64,000 nucleotides of DNA from JAGQVA01 sp041391725 (GTDB lineage: Bacteria; Bacteroidota; Bacteroidia; J057): contig JAWKNL010000024.1 of assembly GCA_041391725.1 (NCBI GenBank), positions 1 through 64,000 on the forward strand, in the 5' to 3' direction. Positions 46,519 through 55,056 of the stretch are shown here, piece by piece. Position 1 is the first letter of the stretch; each line of letters begins with the position of its first letter. The notes beneath the pieces are model-generated. The model ran no database searches, was not told where the DNA came from, and saw only the letters and a program-made list of their open reading frames with translations. A program made the translations under genes and the position numbers.

Positions 46519-47664
46519 ATGATCAGAGCTTTTTCCCACACCCTGCTTACTGTACTGATCTTGTCTATTTTCTTTCCCCTGAAGGCATCTCTTCCTATTG
46601 AGTTTGATGCAGGCACTTATGGTTGCCCTCCCGGCTCTACTCCTTATATCAAAACGCTCAACCCCTACATTGGCAATACTACTTATGATAGCATTTACCT
46701 GTCTGAGTGTTTTTCTACTGCGCCCGTATTTTCCTATTCTATCGCAGATGCTGGTATTCAGGCTGGTCAGACCTATACGCTGTACCTTCATTTTGCAGAG
46801 ATTTACCACGGCGTCGGAAATGTCAACCCCAGCGGTGGCAACCAAAGCAGAATATTTCATGTGGAAGTAGAAGGCGTGCGGATTCTTGACAGTCTGAATA
46901 TTCATAAACTCGCCGGTCCGGCAGCCGCTTTGGTTTACAGATACGATGTCACCGCCGGCCCCGACGGTGATATTGATGTTGACTTTATAGAAGTGGTTGG
47001 CGATCCAAAGATTTCTGCGTTTGAAGTGAGAGCATTAGGTGAGCCCAGTGCTTTTCCTCCTTCTACCTATATTTTTCATATCAATACGGGAAACATACTT
47101 CCGGTAGAACTCACTTCCTTCTCGGCTACAGCTACTGACAAGCAAACAGCAAATCTCACCTGGACAACGGCTTCGGAAGAAAATAATCATGGATTTGAAA
47201 TTCAGCAGGGTAATCTCAAAAGCGGATTTACCACCATCGGGTTTGTGAAAGGTGTGGGAACCAGCGCTTCAATATCAAACTATTCATTTGAAACGCAATC
47301 TCTTCCCAGTGGCACATATCTTTTCAGGCTGGCGCAAAAAGACTTTAATGGCGCCGTCCATTTCAGCCAGATGGTAGAAGTTACGATCCGGCCCGGCACA
47401 GAATCCCTGATCACACAACTTTTTCCCAATCCTGCCCGCACCGAAACAACGCTGAGGGTATTATCCTCAAAAAATCAGCATATCGACGTATCAATTCTCT
47501 CTATGGAGGGTAAAACTATTACCCCTTCCATAGCTGAATATACTCAATACGGAGAGCAGACCGATATCCGGCTCAATGTAGAGAACCTGCCAAATGGAAC
47601 CTATATCGTAAAGATATCCTGTGCGGGTGTTGTCTCATGGGAAAAAATGACAGTTATTGAATAA
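46519..47664 (+). CDS. Secreted malectin-like protein with T9SS sorting domain
   Basis: I chose the ATG at 46519, giving 381 residues, because it begins directly with a signal peptide (MIRAFSHTLLTVLILSIFFP). The first ~190 residues (IEFDAGTYGCPPGSTPYIKT ... TYTLYLHFAEIYHGVGNVNPSGGNQSRIFHVEVEG) match the malectin/di-glucose-binding fold. A Fn3-like stretch follows (SFSATATDKQTANLTWTTASEENNHGFEIQ). The end is a sorting domain (LFPNPARTETTLRV ... PNGTYIVKISCAG). It likely binds carbohydrate on the cell surface. An inverted repeat and promoter box lie ~155-190 bp upstream. Confidence 0.85.
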   Translation: MIRAFSHTLLTVLILSIFFPLKASLPIEFDAGTYGCPPGSTPYIKTLNPYIGNTTYDSIYLSECFSTAPVFSYSIADAGIQAGQTYTLYLHFAEIYHGVGNVNPSGGNQSRIFHVEVEGVRILDSLNIHKLAGPAAALVYRYDVTAGPDGDIDVDFIEVVGDPKISAFEVRALGEPSAFPPSTYIFHINTGNILPVELTSFSATATDKQTANLTWTTASEENNHGFEIQQGNLKSGFTTIGFVKGVGTSASISNYSFETQSLPSGTYLFRLAQKDFNGAVHFSQMVEVTIRPGTESLITQLFPNPARTETTLRVLSSKNQHIDVSILSMEGKTITPSIAEYTQYGEQTDIRLNVENLPNGTYIVKISCAGVVSWEKMTVIE

Positions 47665-47738
47665 AGCTATTATCCACAACGTTAATTCATCGCTACAATC
47701 GCTATATTCGTATTTATTTTCACGAGTGAAATCCGGTA

Positions 47739-48365
47739 ATGATTCACATTTACAAAAGAACGCTTACCCCGGCTGAGAAAAATAAATTGAATAAGTACAT
47801 TCCAGGTTTCTGGAAATGGATGGAAAGTGCTATACTTAAATGGCTCTTTGTGTTTATGCTGAGCTTTATTCCGCTCCTCCTTTCCGATGAAATCCTTCAT
47901 CTGAATCTAATGAAAAACCGCCCTGTCCTCATTGGCTGGCTCTCACTTACTACCCTTATTACCGCTTTCTTTATCTGGAGAGAAAAAAAACAGTGGAAAA
48001 ATTCCTTTCTGGGAATGGACCTCCAAAATGGAATTGTGGAAGTGACAGAATGTACGCCATCCAACGCCATTGAAATTGAAGAGGACGAGGAAATGGGGAT
48101 CGGATATTATCTCGAAGTAGGAGAAAATCAGACACTTTTTCTGATGGGGAAATACCTTTTTACCCAAAAAATTCCCTACTTCCCATCAACCCGTATGGCA
48201 ATCATTCGCGCTCCCCAAAGCGGGATCGTACTCGATATTTCTATAAATGGCGATTATCTCCCACCGATGGAAAACATTGCCGCTTTTTCCCCCGAAGATT
48301 ATTCTTCCGGCAAAGTTCCTTTAGACGGGGAAATAATCAACAAACCATTAAAAGAACTGGTATGA
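47739..48365 (+). CDS. Membrane protein with two TM segments, unknown function
   Basis: The product is 208 residues. Cytoplasmic N-terminus, two hydrophobic helices (WLFVFMLSFIPLLLSDEIL, RPVLIGWLSLTTLITAFFIW) and a soluble C-terminal beta-rich half (VEVTECTPSNAIEIEEDEEMGIGYYLEVGENQTLFLMG). The middle is rich in Glu. No family is recognised. It sits between two T9SS genes on the same strand but shows no direct functional link. Confidence 0.7.
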   Translation: MIHIYKRTLTPAEKNKLNKYIPGFWKWMESAILKWLFVFMLSFIPLLLSDEILHLNLMKNRPVLIGWLSLTTLITAFFIWREKKQWKNSFLGMDLQNGIVEVTECTPSNAIEIEEDEEMGIGYYLEVGENQTLFLMGKYLFTQKIPYFPSTRMAIIRAPQSGIVLDISINGDYLPPMENIAAFSPEDYSSGKVPLDGEIINKPLKELV

Positions 48366-48417
48366 CCATAAGCTGCGGAGGGTGAATGGTTGAATCAACT
48401 CAACCCATTTAACCTAT

Positions 48418-50424
48418 ATGAAAACGCTGACTATTTTTTCGCTGGTTTTATTCTTCGCAACTTTTTCTCCTGCACAAAATCTTATCCAAAACGGAGGATT
48501 TGAAAATGGCGGCTCCAGTTGGTTTTTATGGTCCGATACAGGAAATGGCTATTCAGCTACCGTAACCTACAACGCAGACCAGACCCATTCCGGAACAAAA
48601 GCCGCGCAAATCCACGTTACACAGGTCAACGCCGGTACGGCCTCTCCCTACGACAGGGTTTGGCATATTCAACTCCAGTACAATCCAGGTTTTGCTGTTA
48701 CCGCAGGTCAGGAACTCAGCCTGAAGTTCTGGATGAAACAAAAAGGCCCGGACAAATTTGCCGTAGCCAATCTCTCCAAAAACAGCCCGCCCTATAATGT
48801 ATATGATCAGGTCTATTATGACGTCAATAACAAATGGGAACTGTATGAATCGACTTTTGCTGCGCCATCCAATACCTCAGACATTCGGCTTGGCATTTAT
48901 GTTGGGGCGGATACAGGAACGTATTACGTAGATGACGTAGAGTTGGTGGCAACCGGCAAAATTGTCAATGACAATTGGTACCAACAGGCAGAATCAAGGA
49001 TAGACTCTATCCGAAAAGGTGATTTTTCGGTAGTCGTGCTTGATAGTACAGGCGCTCCCGTAACAGGAGGAAATATCTCTGCCACATTAGTAAAACATTA
49101 TTTCGACTGGGGTACTGCCCTCACACTCAATCAAACCATCAATGCAGACGAAACCTGGTACCGCCAGACGGCGTCCCAGTATTTCAACAGCGGTGTTTTC
49201 GAAAATGCCTTCAAATGGCCCTATATGGAGCCATCCAGTGGTGTTACAGATTATACTGATGTGGATTATTACCTCAACTGGGCACAACAGCAGGGATGGG
49301 ATTTGCGCGGACATGCACTTCTCTGGGGGGGAAATAAAAACTGGCAATCTCCTGCATGGCTTTGGGGACTTCCCAAAGATACCCTGATGGCCCGTATTGA
49401 AAGAAGAATTAAACGAGATGTCGCGCATTATCAGGGTATTATCAAAGAATACGATGTGGTAAACGAGCCGGTCCACGAAAAAGTAGTTTCCAATATTACA
49501 GGAGATACCATCAACCACCTGGTTTTCAAATGGGCACGCGAAGCAGATCCCTCTGCCAGACTTTATATCAATGACTATTCCATCATCAATAGCGGAGGCG
49601 ACCGGGGAAGGTATCACCACATGGTAAAAAAACTGCTCAACCAGGGGGCGCCTGTCGATGGGGTTGGCGTTCAGGGACATTTCTGGGATCTCAATCCCTG
49701 GTGGACCATAAGGATGAAACTCGATTTTATCGCCAGCCTCGGACTTCCTGTCAAAATCACTGAATACGATATCAATCCTCAGCAACAAAATATCACTGAC
49801 CAGCAGCAGGCAGATGCATTCGGACAGATGATGCGCATCGCATTTTCTCACCCATCCGTAGAAGGTTTCCTTTTCTGGGGATTCTGGGATGGAAGACACT
49901 GGATCGCAAATGCAGGCATGATTAATGATGACAAATCACCCAAACCTGCAGCGGATACCGTTTACCACCTTATCCATGAAGTGTGGACGACAAACGCCAG
50001 CGGCACTACTTCCGCAAACGGGTCGTTTGAATTCCGAGGGTTTTATGGAGAATACGAATTAACACTTCATTCCGGAGAAAAAATTCCATTAACCTTTACC
50101 CCTCAGGCCAAAGATACCGTCATATATTCAGGCGGAGGAACTTCTGCAATCGAAGACTTACTGCCCGCTGTTCAGATCAGCCTTTTCCCCAATCCCTCAC
50201 AGGATAATATTTTTATAGCAATAAAAGAACATACCACAAGGTATGCGGACATTTATATTACAGATATTCAGGGAAAAACGGTTGGGACTGTATTTCGTGG
50301 GATACTTCCGACTTCAGCAATTATAAACCATTCGGTAAAAGACCTGGCCCCGGGCATGTATATGATAATCGCACGGGGAGATAGCTGGTCAGCCAGAAGT
50401 AAGTTTATCGTAGCGGAACGTTAG
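48418..50424 (+). CDS. Secreted GH10 endo-1,4-beta-xylanase with CBM and T9SS sorting domain
   Basis: The product is 668 residues with a signal peptide (MKTLTIFSLVLFFATFSPAQ). Residues ~22-180 are a jelly-roll carbohydrate-binding module (GGFENGGSSWFLWSDTG, KSNNTSDIRLGIYVG-type pattern). The GH10 barrel follows (about 215-530): WDLRGHALLWGG, YDVVNEPVHEK with acid/base Glu at ~350, GVGVQGHFWD, KITEYDIN with the nucleophile Glu at ~449, and EGFLFWGFWDGRHW. The C-terminus is a sorting domain (LFPNPSQDNIFIAI ... APGMYMIIARGD). Hydrolyses xylan chains outside the cell. Together with the GH67-like and esterase genes at 3.4-6.4 kb it suggests xylan use. Confidence 0.93.
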   Translation: MKTLTIFSLVLFFATFSPAQNLIQNGGFENGGSSWFLWSDTGNGYSATVTYNADQTHSGTKAAQIHVTQVNAGTASPYDRVWHIQLQYNPGFAVTAGQELSLKFWMKQKGPDKFAVANLSKNSPPYNVYDQVYYDVNNKWELYESTFAAPSNTSDIRLGIYVGADTGTYYVDDVELVATGKIVNDNWYQQAESRIDSIRKGDFSVVVLDSTGAPVTGGNISATLVKHYFDWGTALTLNQTINADETWYRQTASQYFNSGVFENAFKWPYMEPSSGVTDYTDVDYYLNWAQQQGWDLRGHALLWGGNKNWQSPAWLWGLPKDTLMARIERRIKRDVAHYQGIIKEYDVVNEPVHEKVVSNITGDTINHLVFKWAREADPSARLYINDYSIINSGGDRGRYHHMVKKLLNQGAPVDGVGVQGHFWDLNPWWTIRMKLDFIASLGLPVKITEYDINPQQQNITDQQQADAFGQMMRIAFSHPSVEGFLFWGFWDGRHWIANAGMINDDKSPKPAADTVYHLIHEVWTTNASGTTSANGSFEFRGFYGEYELTLHSGEKIPLTFTPQAKDTVIYSGGGTSAIEDLLPAVQISLFPNPSQDNIFIAIKEHTTRYADIYITDIQGKTVGTVFRGILPTSAIINHSVKDLAPGMYMIIARGDSWSARSKFIVAER

Positions 50425-50813
50425 TTTTTGTCCACACTTTCTACCATGTAGATAAAATACTTGGTATCACCGCGCCAATCAAACTGGTAAAACTTTTCTT
50501 TATAGTAAAGTTTTACCTCTTTTCCTTTGTCCATCGCGTCGTCAATTGCCTCGCGGATTTCATCGTCTCCGCGGTAAACTGAAAACTCCCAGACGTTGGG
50601 AGATATGTCACCACCTTCATTGGTATCAAAACCGCCGGCATTGAGCTGGCCTTCGTAGGTTTTGAATACATATCCTTTTTTGCTGAATTTGACGATTTTA
50701 CCCACCCTTGTACCGGAGCTGTAATTCCCAAACACAGCAAAGCCGCTATAAGTCAATCCTCCCAGAAGTGCAATTCCAAGGATAATAAGGCCGATTTTTT
50801 TAAACTTTTTCAT
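50421..50813 (-). CDS. Small membrane-anchored hypothetical protein
   Basis: The product is 130 residues. Residues ~7-28 form one hydrophobic helix after a basic N-terminus (MKKFKKIGLIILGIALLGGL). The rest is extracytoplasmic and beta-rich (GTRVGKIVKFSKKGYVFKTYEG, VWEFSVYRGDDEIREAIDDAMDKGKEVKLYYKEKF). This pattern is common in Bacteroidota, where it is often labelled 6-phosphogluconate dehydrogenase in error. No such enzyme motif is present. Its stop overlaps the xylanase stop by four bases. Confidence 0.75.
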   Translation of the reverse strand: MKKFKKIGLIILGIALLGGLTYSGFAVFGNYSSGTRVGKIVKFSKKGYVFKTYEGQLNAGGFDTNEGGDISPNVWEFSVYRGDDEIREAIDDAMDKGKEVKLYYKEKFYQFDWRGDTKYFIYMVESVDKN

Positions 50814-50953
50814 ATGCCAGTTATACTTTGCCCTAAGTTATTATTTGGACGCATTTAGCTTTCAAAAGTTACTGATTTTTCGCTTATATCCTCACAAATA
50901 TTTTTTTCAGCCTCCCCCTATGACTGGGATTATTTATAAATTGCGGGTTAATT

Positions 50954-52315
50954 ATGACTACTCGTATGGAAAATATTATCGGAATCAGAAGAGAAGATCC
51001 AGGAAAACGCGGTGAAAAAAGAGTAGCTCTTATTCCTGAAGCCGTCTGTGCTCTTTCTCAGAAAAACATCAGGGTGATCGTTCAGCCCGCTGTACATCCG
51101 CATACCGGCGACATCAAACGGATATTTGATGACCAGACTTATCGGGACGCCGGAGCAGAAATAAACGAAGATATTTCAGGTGCGAATATTATTTTTGGAC
51201 TAAAGGAGATTGATCCGGCACTGATCCTTCCAGGCAAAACATATATTTTTTTCTCGCACACCCATAAAGGCCAGTTGAAAAACCGGCGGATGCTTCAGAC
51301 ATTGATTGATCATCAGTGCACGCTGATTGATTTTGAACTGATGGTAAATGAGAAAAAACAGCGAACAATCACCGCGTTCACTTATTTTGCCGGATATGCA
51401 GGCATGGTAGATACCCTTTGGACTCTGGGCCAAAGAATGAAACTTGCCGGCGTAGAAAATCCTTTTTCAGCTATTCCCCAATCCATTCAAAAAGAAGACC
51501 TTACAGAAATTAAGGCCATCATTTCTTCTGTAGGACAGAAAATTGCGGCGGAAGGTACACCCGAAAGTTTTCCTCCTGTGATCTGCTGTTTTCTTGGAAA
51601 CGGAAAAACCAGCTCAGGTGCGCAGGAGATTTACAATTTGCTTCCTGTAAAAAAAATCACCCCTGATCAACTGCCGGAAGTATATTCGACCGGCTCCCGC
51701 CATCAGGTCTATCAATTGGTATTGGATATACCGGAGATGTTCCGGCTTTCAGCTAACTCACCTTTTGCAGGAGAATCGCCGGACAGGAAATCTCTGATCG
51801 ATATTTACTTTCGCGAACCACAGCATTTTGAATCCCGCCTGGAGTCAGTATTTCCATTCGTTACGATTATGATGAACTGCATTATCTGGTCGCCGAAGTT
51901 TCCCCGGCTGATCACCCGTGAAAATGCAGCAAAATGGTACAAAAATCACCAGACCCTTCAGGTAATCGGAGATATTTCGTGCGACCCCGAAGGTGCAATT
52001 CATTTTTCACACGAAACCTGGATAGATGACCCTGTATTTATTTACAACCCATTGACCGGAAAAAGCCATCAGGGTTTTACAGGCCCGGGAATTGCCGTGA
52101 TGGCGGTTACCAATCTTCCCTGTGAGTTTTCTGCCGATGCTTCAAGGCAGTTTTCGCACAATCTGGCTCCGGTTGTAGAAGAAATTGCCACGGCTGATTT
52201 CTCAGCAGTTTCACCTGACAGCGCCGGTCTCCCTGCGTCGGTTACAGCAGCCACTATCGTCTGGAAAGGGCAGTTTACTGATGACTACCGGTATATGGAA
52301 AAGTACCTGAACTAG
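50954..52315 (+). CDS. Saccharopine dehydrogenase/LOR-like (AlaDH-PNT family) protein
   Basis: The product is 453 residues. The opening IGIRREDPGKRGEKRVALIPEAV and the following HTGDIKRIFDDQTYRDAGAEI ... IFGLKEIDPALILPGKTYIFFSHTHKGQLKN match the lysine-ketoglutarate reductase/saccharopine dehydrogenase half of the AlaDH-PNT family. The C-terminal part (FPFVTIMMNCIIWSPKFPRLITREN ... GDISCDPEGAIHFSHETW) continues this fold. The canonical NAD-binding GxGxxG is not obvious; GNGKTSSGAQE (about 215) takes its place, so cofactor binding may differ. Likely role: lysine degradation or a related oxidoreductase. No second half is adjacent. Confidence 0.85.
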   Translation: MTTRMENIIGIRREDPGKRGEKRVALIPEAVCALSQKNIRVIVQPAVHPHTGDIKRIFDDQTYRDAGAEINEDISGANIIFGLKEIDPALILPGKTYIFFSHTHKGQLKNRRMLQTLIDHQCTLIDFELMVNEKKQRTITAFTYFAGYAGMVDTLWTLGQRMKLAGVENPFSAIPQSIQKEDLTEIKAIISSVGQKIAAEGTPESFPPVICCFLGNGKTSSGAQEIYNLLPVKKITPDQLPEVYSTGSRHQVYQLVLDIPEMFRLSANSPFAGESPDRKSLIDIYFREPQHFESRLESVFPFVTIMMNCIIWSPKFPRLITRENAAKWYKNHQTLQVIGDISCDPEGAIHFSHETWIDDPVFIYNPLTGKSHQGFTGPGIAVMAVTNLPCEFSADASRQFSHNLAPVVEEIATADFSAVSPDSAGLPASVTAATIVWKGQFTDDYRYMEKYLN

Positions 52316-52330
52316 TTATACTGATCGAAA

Positions 52331-52421
52331 AATGGTTTGCGAAAAGTTTGATTGTATTCGATCCATATTCGTGAATTCGTGGTTATTTTATTCTAGGCTG
52401 GTTCGCAAACCACTTTATTTT
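52331..52421. repeat. Full copy of dispersed ~90 bp element with terminal inverted repeats
   Basis: The copy runs from aatggtttgcgaaaag to gttcgcaaaccactttattt. tggtttgcgaa (52333-52343) and ttcgcaaacca (52402-52412) form an 11-bp perfect inverted repeat at the ends. Internal parts recur at 11000-11054 (direct) and 6432-6487 (reversed). It fills the 114 bp between the dehydrogenase-like gene and the lipoprotein gene. Confidence 0.75.
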
Positions 52422-52429
52422 CAGTATAT

Positions 52430-53482
52430 TTAGTCGCAAATACTTGTGGGAGCATCTGGTGTAAGTCCCAGCAGGTAGAGCGCACATGGGGACATAGCCA
52501 CATCTTCCTGGTCAGAAGCAACAGAACCAAATATTCCGACCGCGGTTTCGGAGCCTGAAATATTGGTGTATTCTTTTCGGATTGTATTCAGGTTGACATA
52601 CCCGGGATCGTTGGAGATAATATAACGCGAAAGAAAAGTATCTAATGCCGTCACCTGTAGCTGTACAAAATCGGGGAGATCGGTCCAGGGTGTACCACAT
52701 AAAGGCGAATCTTCAAAAATATATCTGGCCAAACTATCGGCAAAAGCCTCTTTCATACGATTGGCCAGTACGCCATCGCGAAACTGATAACAAAGCGCAT
52801 TGTCTCCGGTCTGAGCGCAGGACACATCATCATAAAACAACCGGGTGGGGCTTGTTTTAAAAGTAGTGCGGATTCCATTTTTCCAGAAATTTAACAAAAC
52901 CTGAATTTCGTATCGCATGGCAGAAGTTTGCGCATCTCCGCGATGTTTATTGAAATAAACAAACACACTATCTTCAAAAGATACGACAGGAAGGCATTTA
53001 TTCCCTCTGGCTATCGAAGTTTTGGGTGCCGTGATGCGTGGTTGTGGAGGAATACGGGTTTGTGCCTGGAGAAAAAAGCCCGATATCGCAGGGTCTTCTA
53101 TTTTCAAATGGTAAACTTTTTCCTCGGTCAGGCGGTCATCATTGCGGGTTTCAAACTGATATACCGTCGAATAAGGGAAAAAATCGCCCGAAGAAGTATC
53201 CTTTAGTACACTGTCTTTTTGAATGGCCTGATAAATTTTTCCATTTTCATCCGACAGTGTTACCCTAAGCCCTTTTACACTCTGATCATGACTGGCGGCA
53301 AATGTGTAAGCATTTTCTTCTGCCTGGAATGCCCGCGAAATACGCAGGTACTGAAAATCGCTTTGGGGATTTAATATCCCATACACAACCCAGATATCTT
53401 TATAAGGAGCATTTACCTGAACAGATTCTGAACAGGCTGTCGCGAATACCAGGCAAATCATCAACCATTGACCGGATTTCAT
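52430..53482 (-). CDS. Lipoprotein, DUF4249-like
   Basis: I chose the ATG at 53482 (350 residues) because it starts MKSGQWLMICLVFATAC, a lipoprotein signal with Cys17 as lipid anchor. An in-frame ATG at 53515 would place 11 polar residues before the signal. The remainder is beta-rich with Ig-like opening (IWVVYGILNPQSDFQYLRISRAF, VKGLRVTLSDENGKIYQ), resembling DUF4249 lipoproteins that often accompany TonB-dependent receptors. No receptor gene is adjacent. Role and ligand unknown. Intact. Confidence 0.72.
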   Translation of the reverse strand: MKSGQWLMICLVFATACSESVQVNAPYKDIWVVYGILNPQSDFQYLRISRAFQAEENAYTFAASHDQSVKGLRVTLSDENGKIYQAIQKDSVLKDTSSGDFFPYSTVYQFETRNDDRLTEEKVYHLKIEDPAISGFFLQAQTRIPPQPRITAPKTSIARGNKCLPVVSFEDSVFVYFNKHRGDAQTSAMRYEIQVLLNFWKNGIRTTFKTSPTRLFYDDVSCAQTGDNALCYQFRDGVLANRMKEAFADSLARYIFEDSPLCGTPWTDLPDFVQLQVTALDTFLSRYIISNDPGYVNLNTIRKEYTNISGSETAVGIFGSVASDQEDVAMSPCALYLLGLTPDAPTSICD

Positions 53483-53570
53483 CCAGGTAAGTGCTTTATT
53501 TTTATCAATATACAAAAAAGCTTATTAAAAGCGGGCATCAAATTATCTCACCCGTTTCTCAGTAACTGCA

Positions 53571-54848
53571 TTAGATCCACAGTTTCTGAAACACTCCTTC
53601 CGGGTCGTACTTCTGGCTTTGAAATACAGGATTAAACACCCTGTTTTCTCTCGGGTCATTTCCCACGCCTGCAACATACTGCCAGTTTCCGTAATTGCTC
53701 GCCGGATCGTAATCGATCAGTATATTCTCAAACCAGGAAGCTCCCATTCGCCAGTCGAGTCCCAGGTTATGTACCAGATAGGAAGCCACATTTTGCCGCC
53801 CCCGGTTGCTCATATACCCGGTAAAACGCAGTTCGTTCATGCATGCATCAATAAAAGGCTGGCCGGTTTCTCCATTTTTCCACTTTTCATACAAATCCCA
53901 ATCTGCGTTAACCAATTTTCGTTTTCCGTTGATTCCCGCCCCAAAAAACAACTTCCGCCCGTGTTTCATGGCCATAAATTTGAAAAAATCACGCCACAAA
54001 AGCTCAAATACCAACCAGTATGTGGAGTCATTTTTTTTCACTTCCGATTCGTATGCTTTGACAGCAGCGTAAATCTCTCGCGGGGAAAGAGATCCGTTGG
54101 CCAGCCAGGGAGAGAACCGGGAAGAATATGTGTTTCCGACTAATCCATTCCGCGTCTCTTTGTAAGTTGAAAGAGCATGCGTTTCAAACAAATAATAATG
54201 CAGCCGTTTTCTTCCCTCACTTTCTCCTCCTTTGAAAACAAAAGGAGACCGGGTGTCAGTAACAACACGATTTCCCAATTTCTCCAAAAAATCCATAGCA
54301 GAATAAGGAATATCAGGGGAACCGATCTTTTGCGGAGCCGGAATACATTCTCTGACAAAAAAAAACTTCTCAGCTTTCTGCCGGAAACGGGAAAATACCT
54401 CGGGCGTTTCCGAAATGGAAAAAGGAAGATCATCTGGGTGAATCAGCGTACTTTCGTCAGATAAAAACAATTTCACACCGGCAGCAGCAAGCGCAACCTC
54501 TTCCCTGATTTCATAGGTTGTGCAGGCGCGCGGGGCGTAAATACATGCACCACCAAAACGTTTTGACAGTTGTAATAAAACATCAATAGAATCTCCGGTA
54601 TTCATCCACAGCCCACTTCCGATAGCTTCCAGGTTATTTTGCAATTCTGCGACAGTTTCAACCAAAAATTTTTGCCTGAAGGTCCCCATTCTTCTGTTGC
54701 CCCACGCATCTGCATCAAACCATCGCTGGTCGAAGACAAAAACGGGAATGACCCGCTCACTTTCTGACAAAGCTCTAAAAAGAGATAGATTGTCGTAAAG
54801 CCTGAGATTATCGCGAAACCATACGATTGATGTTTTCATATCTGACAA
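53571..54848 (-). CDS. DASH-type cryptochrome/photolyase family protein
   Basis: The product is 425 residues. It opens SIVWFRDNLRLYDNLSLFRAL and VIPVFVFDQRWF, the photolyase alpha/beta antenna domain. The FAD domain holds YSSRFSPWLANGSLSPREIY, WLVFELLWRDFFKFMAMKHG, GETGQPFIDACMNELRFTGYMSNRGRQNVASYL and WFENILIDYDPASNYGNWQYVAGVGNDPRENRVFNP, all typical of Cry-DASH. These enzymes repair CPD in single-stranded DNA using light. Intact. The start is followed by a 206 bp intergenic stretch before the MATE gene, which contains a plus-strand terminator. Confidence 0.94.
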   Translation of the reverse strand: MSDMKTSIVWFRDNLRLYDNLSLFRALSESERVIPVFVFDQRWFDADAWGNRRMGTFRQKFLVETVAELQNNLEAIGSGLWMNTGDSIDVLLQLSKRFGGACIYAPRACTTYEIREEVALAAAGVKLFLSDESTLIHPDDLPFSISETPEVFSRFRQKAEKFFFVRECIPAPQKIGSPDIPYSAMDFLEKLGNRVVTDTRSPFVFKGGESEGRKRLHYYLFETHALSTYKETRNGLVGNTYSSRFSPWLANGSLSPREIYAAVKAYESEVKKNDSTYWLVFELLWRDFFKFMAMKHGRKLFFGAGINGKRKLVNADWDLYEKWKNGETGQPFIDACMNELRFTGYMSNRGRQNVASYLVHNLGLDWRMGASWFENILIDYDPASNYGNWQYVAGVGNDPRENRVFNPVFQSQKYDPEGVFQKLWI

Positions 54849-55028
54849 ATAACCATGTATGGTATTAACTCATTAAAGCAGTTTGTGTTTAAAAAAGAAG
54901 CTGGGAGGGTGTGACCTTTTTATTTTTTTCCTTCTCAATCATACAGCCGGTTATGAGTGATCGGGGGGGAATGAATGAAGACCGGCAACAGAATTGTGTT
55001 TTTGTTTAGCTGTATAGGTTTATGTTGA

Positions 55029-55056
55029 ATCCCGGGAAGTTTTCCGGGATTTTTTT
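55029..55056 (+). terminator. Plus-strand intrinsic terminator without an upstream plus-strand gene
   Basis: atcccgg (55029-55035) pairs with ccgggat (55044-55050) over an 8-base loop, followed by seven T (55050-55056). The T-run is on plus, yet both neighbours (cryptochrome and MATE) are on minus. Read on minus it has no T-run. A small plus-strand transcript from 54.85-55.03 kb is one explanation; a tiny ORF (54953-55009, 18 codons) lies there. Confidence 0.7.

Noticed and set aside
49087..49899. A 270-codon minus-strand open frame opposite the GH10 xylanase
   Set aside because: The plus-strand frame has catalytic motifs, signal and sorting domain; the antisense frame has none.
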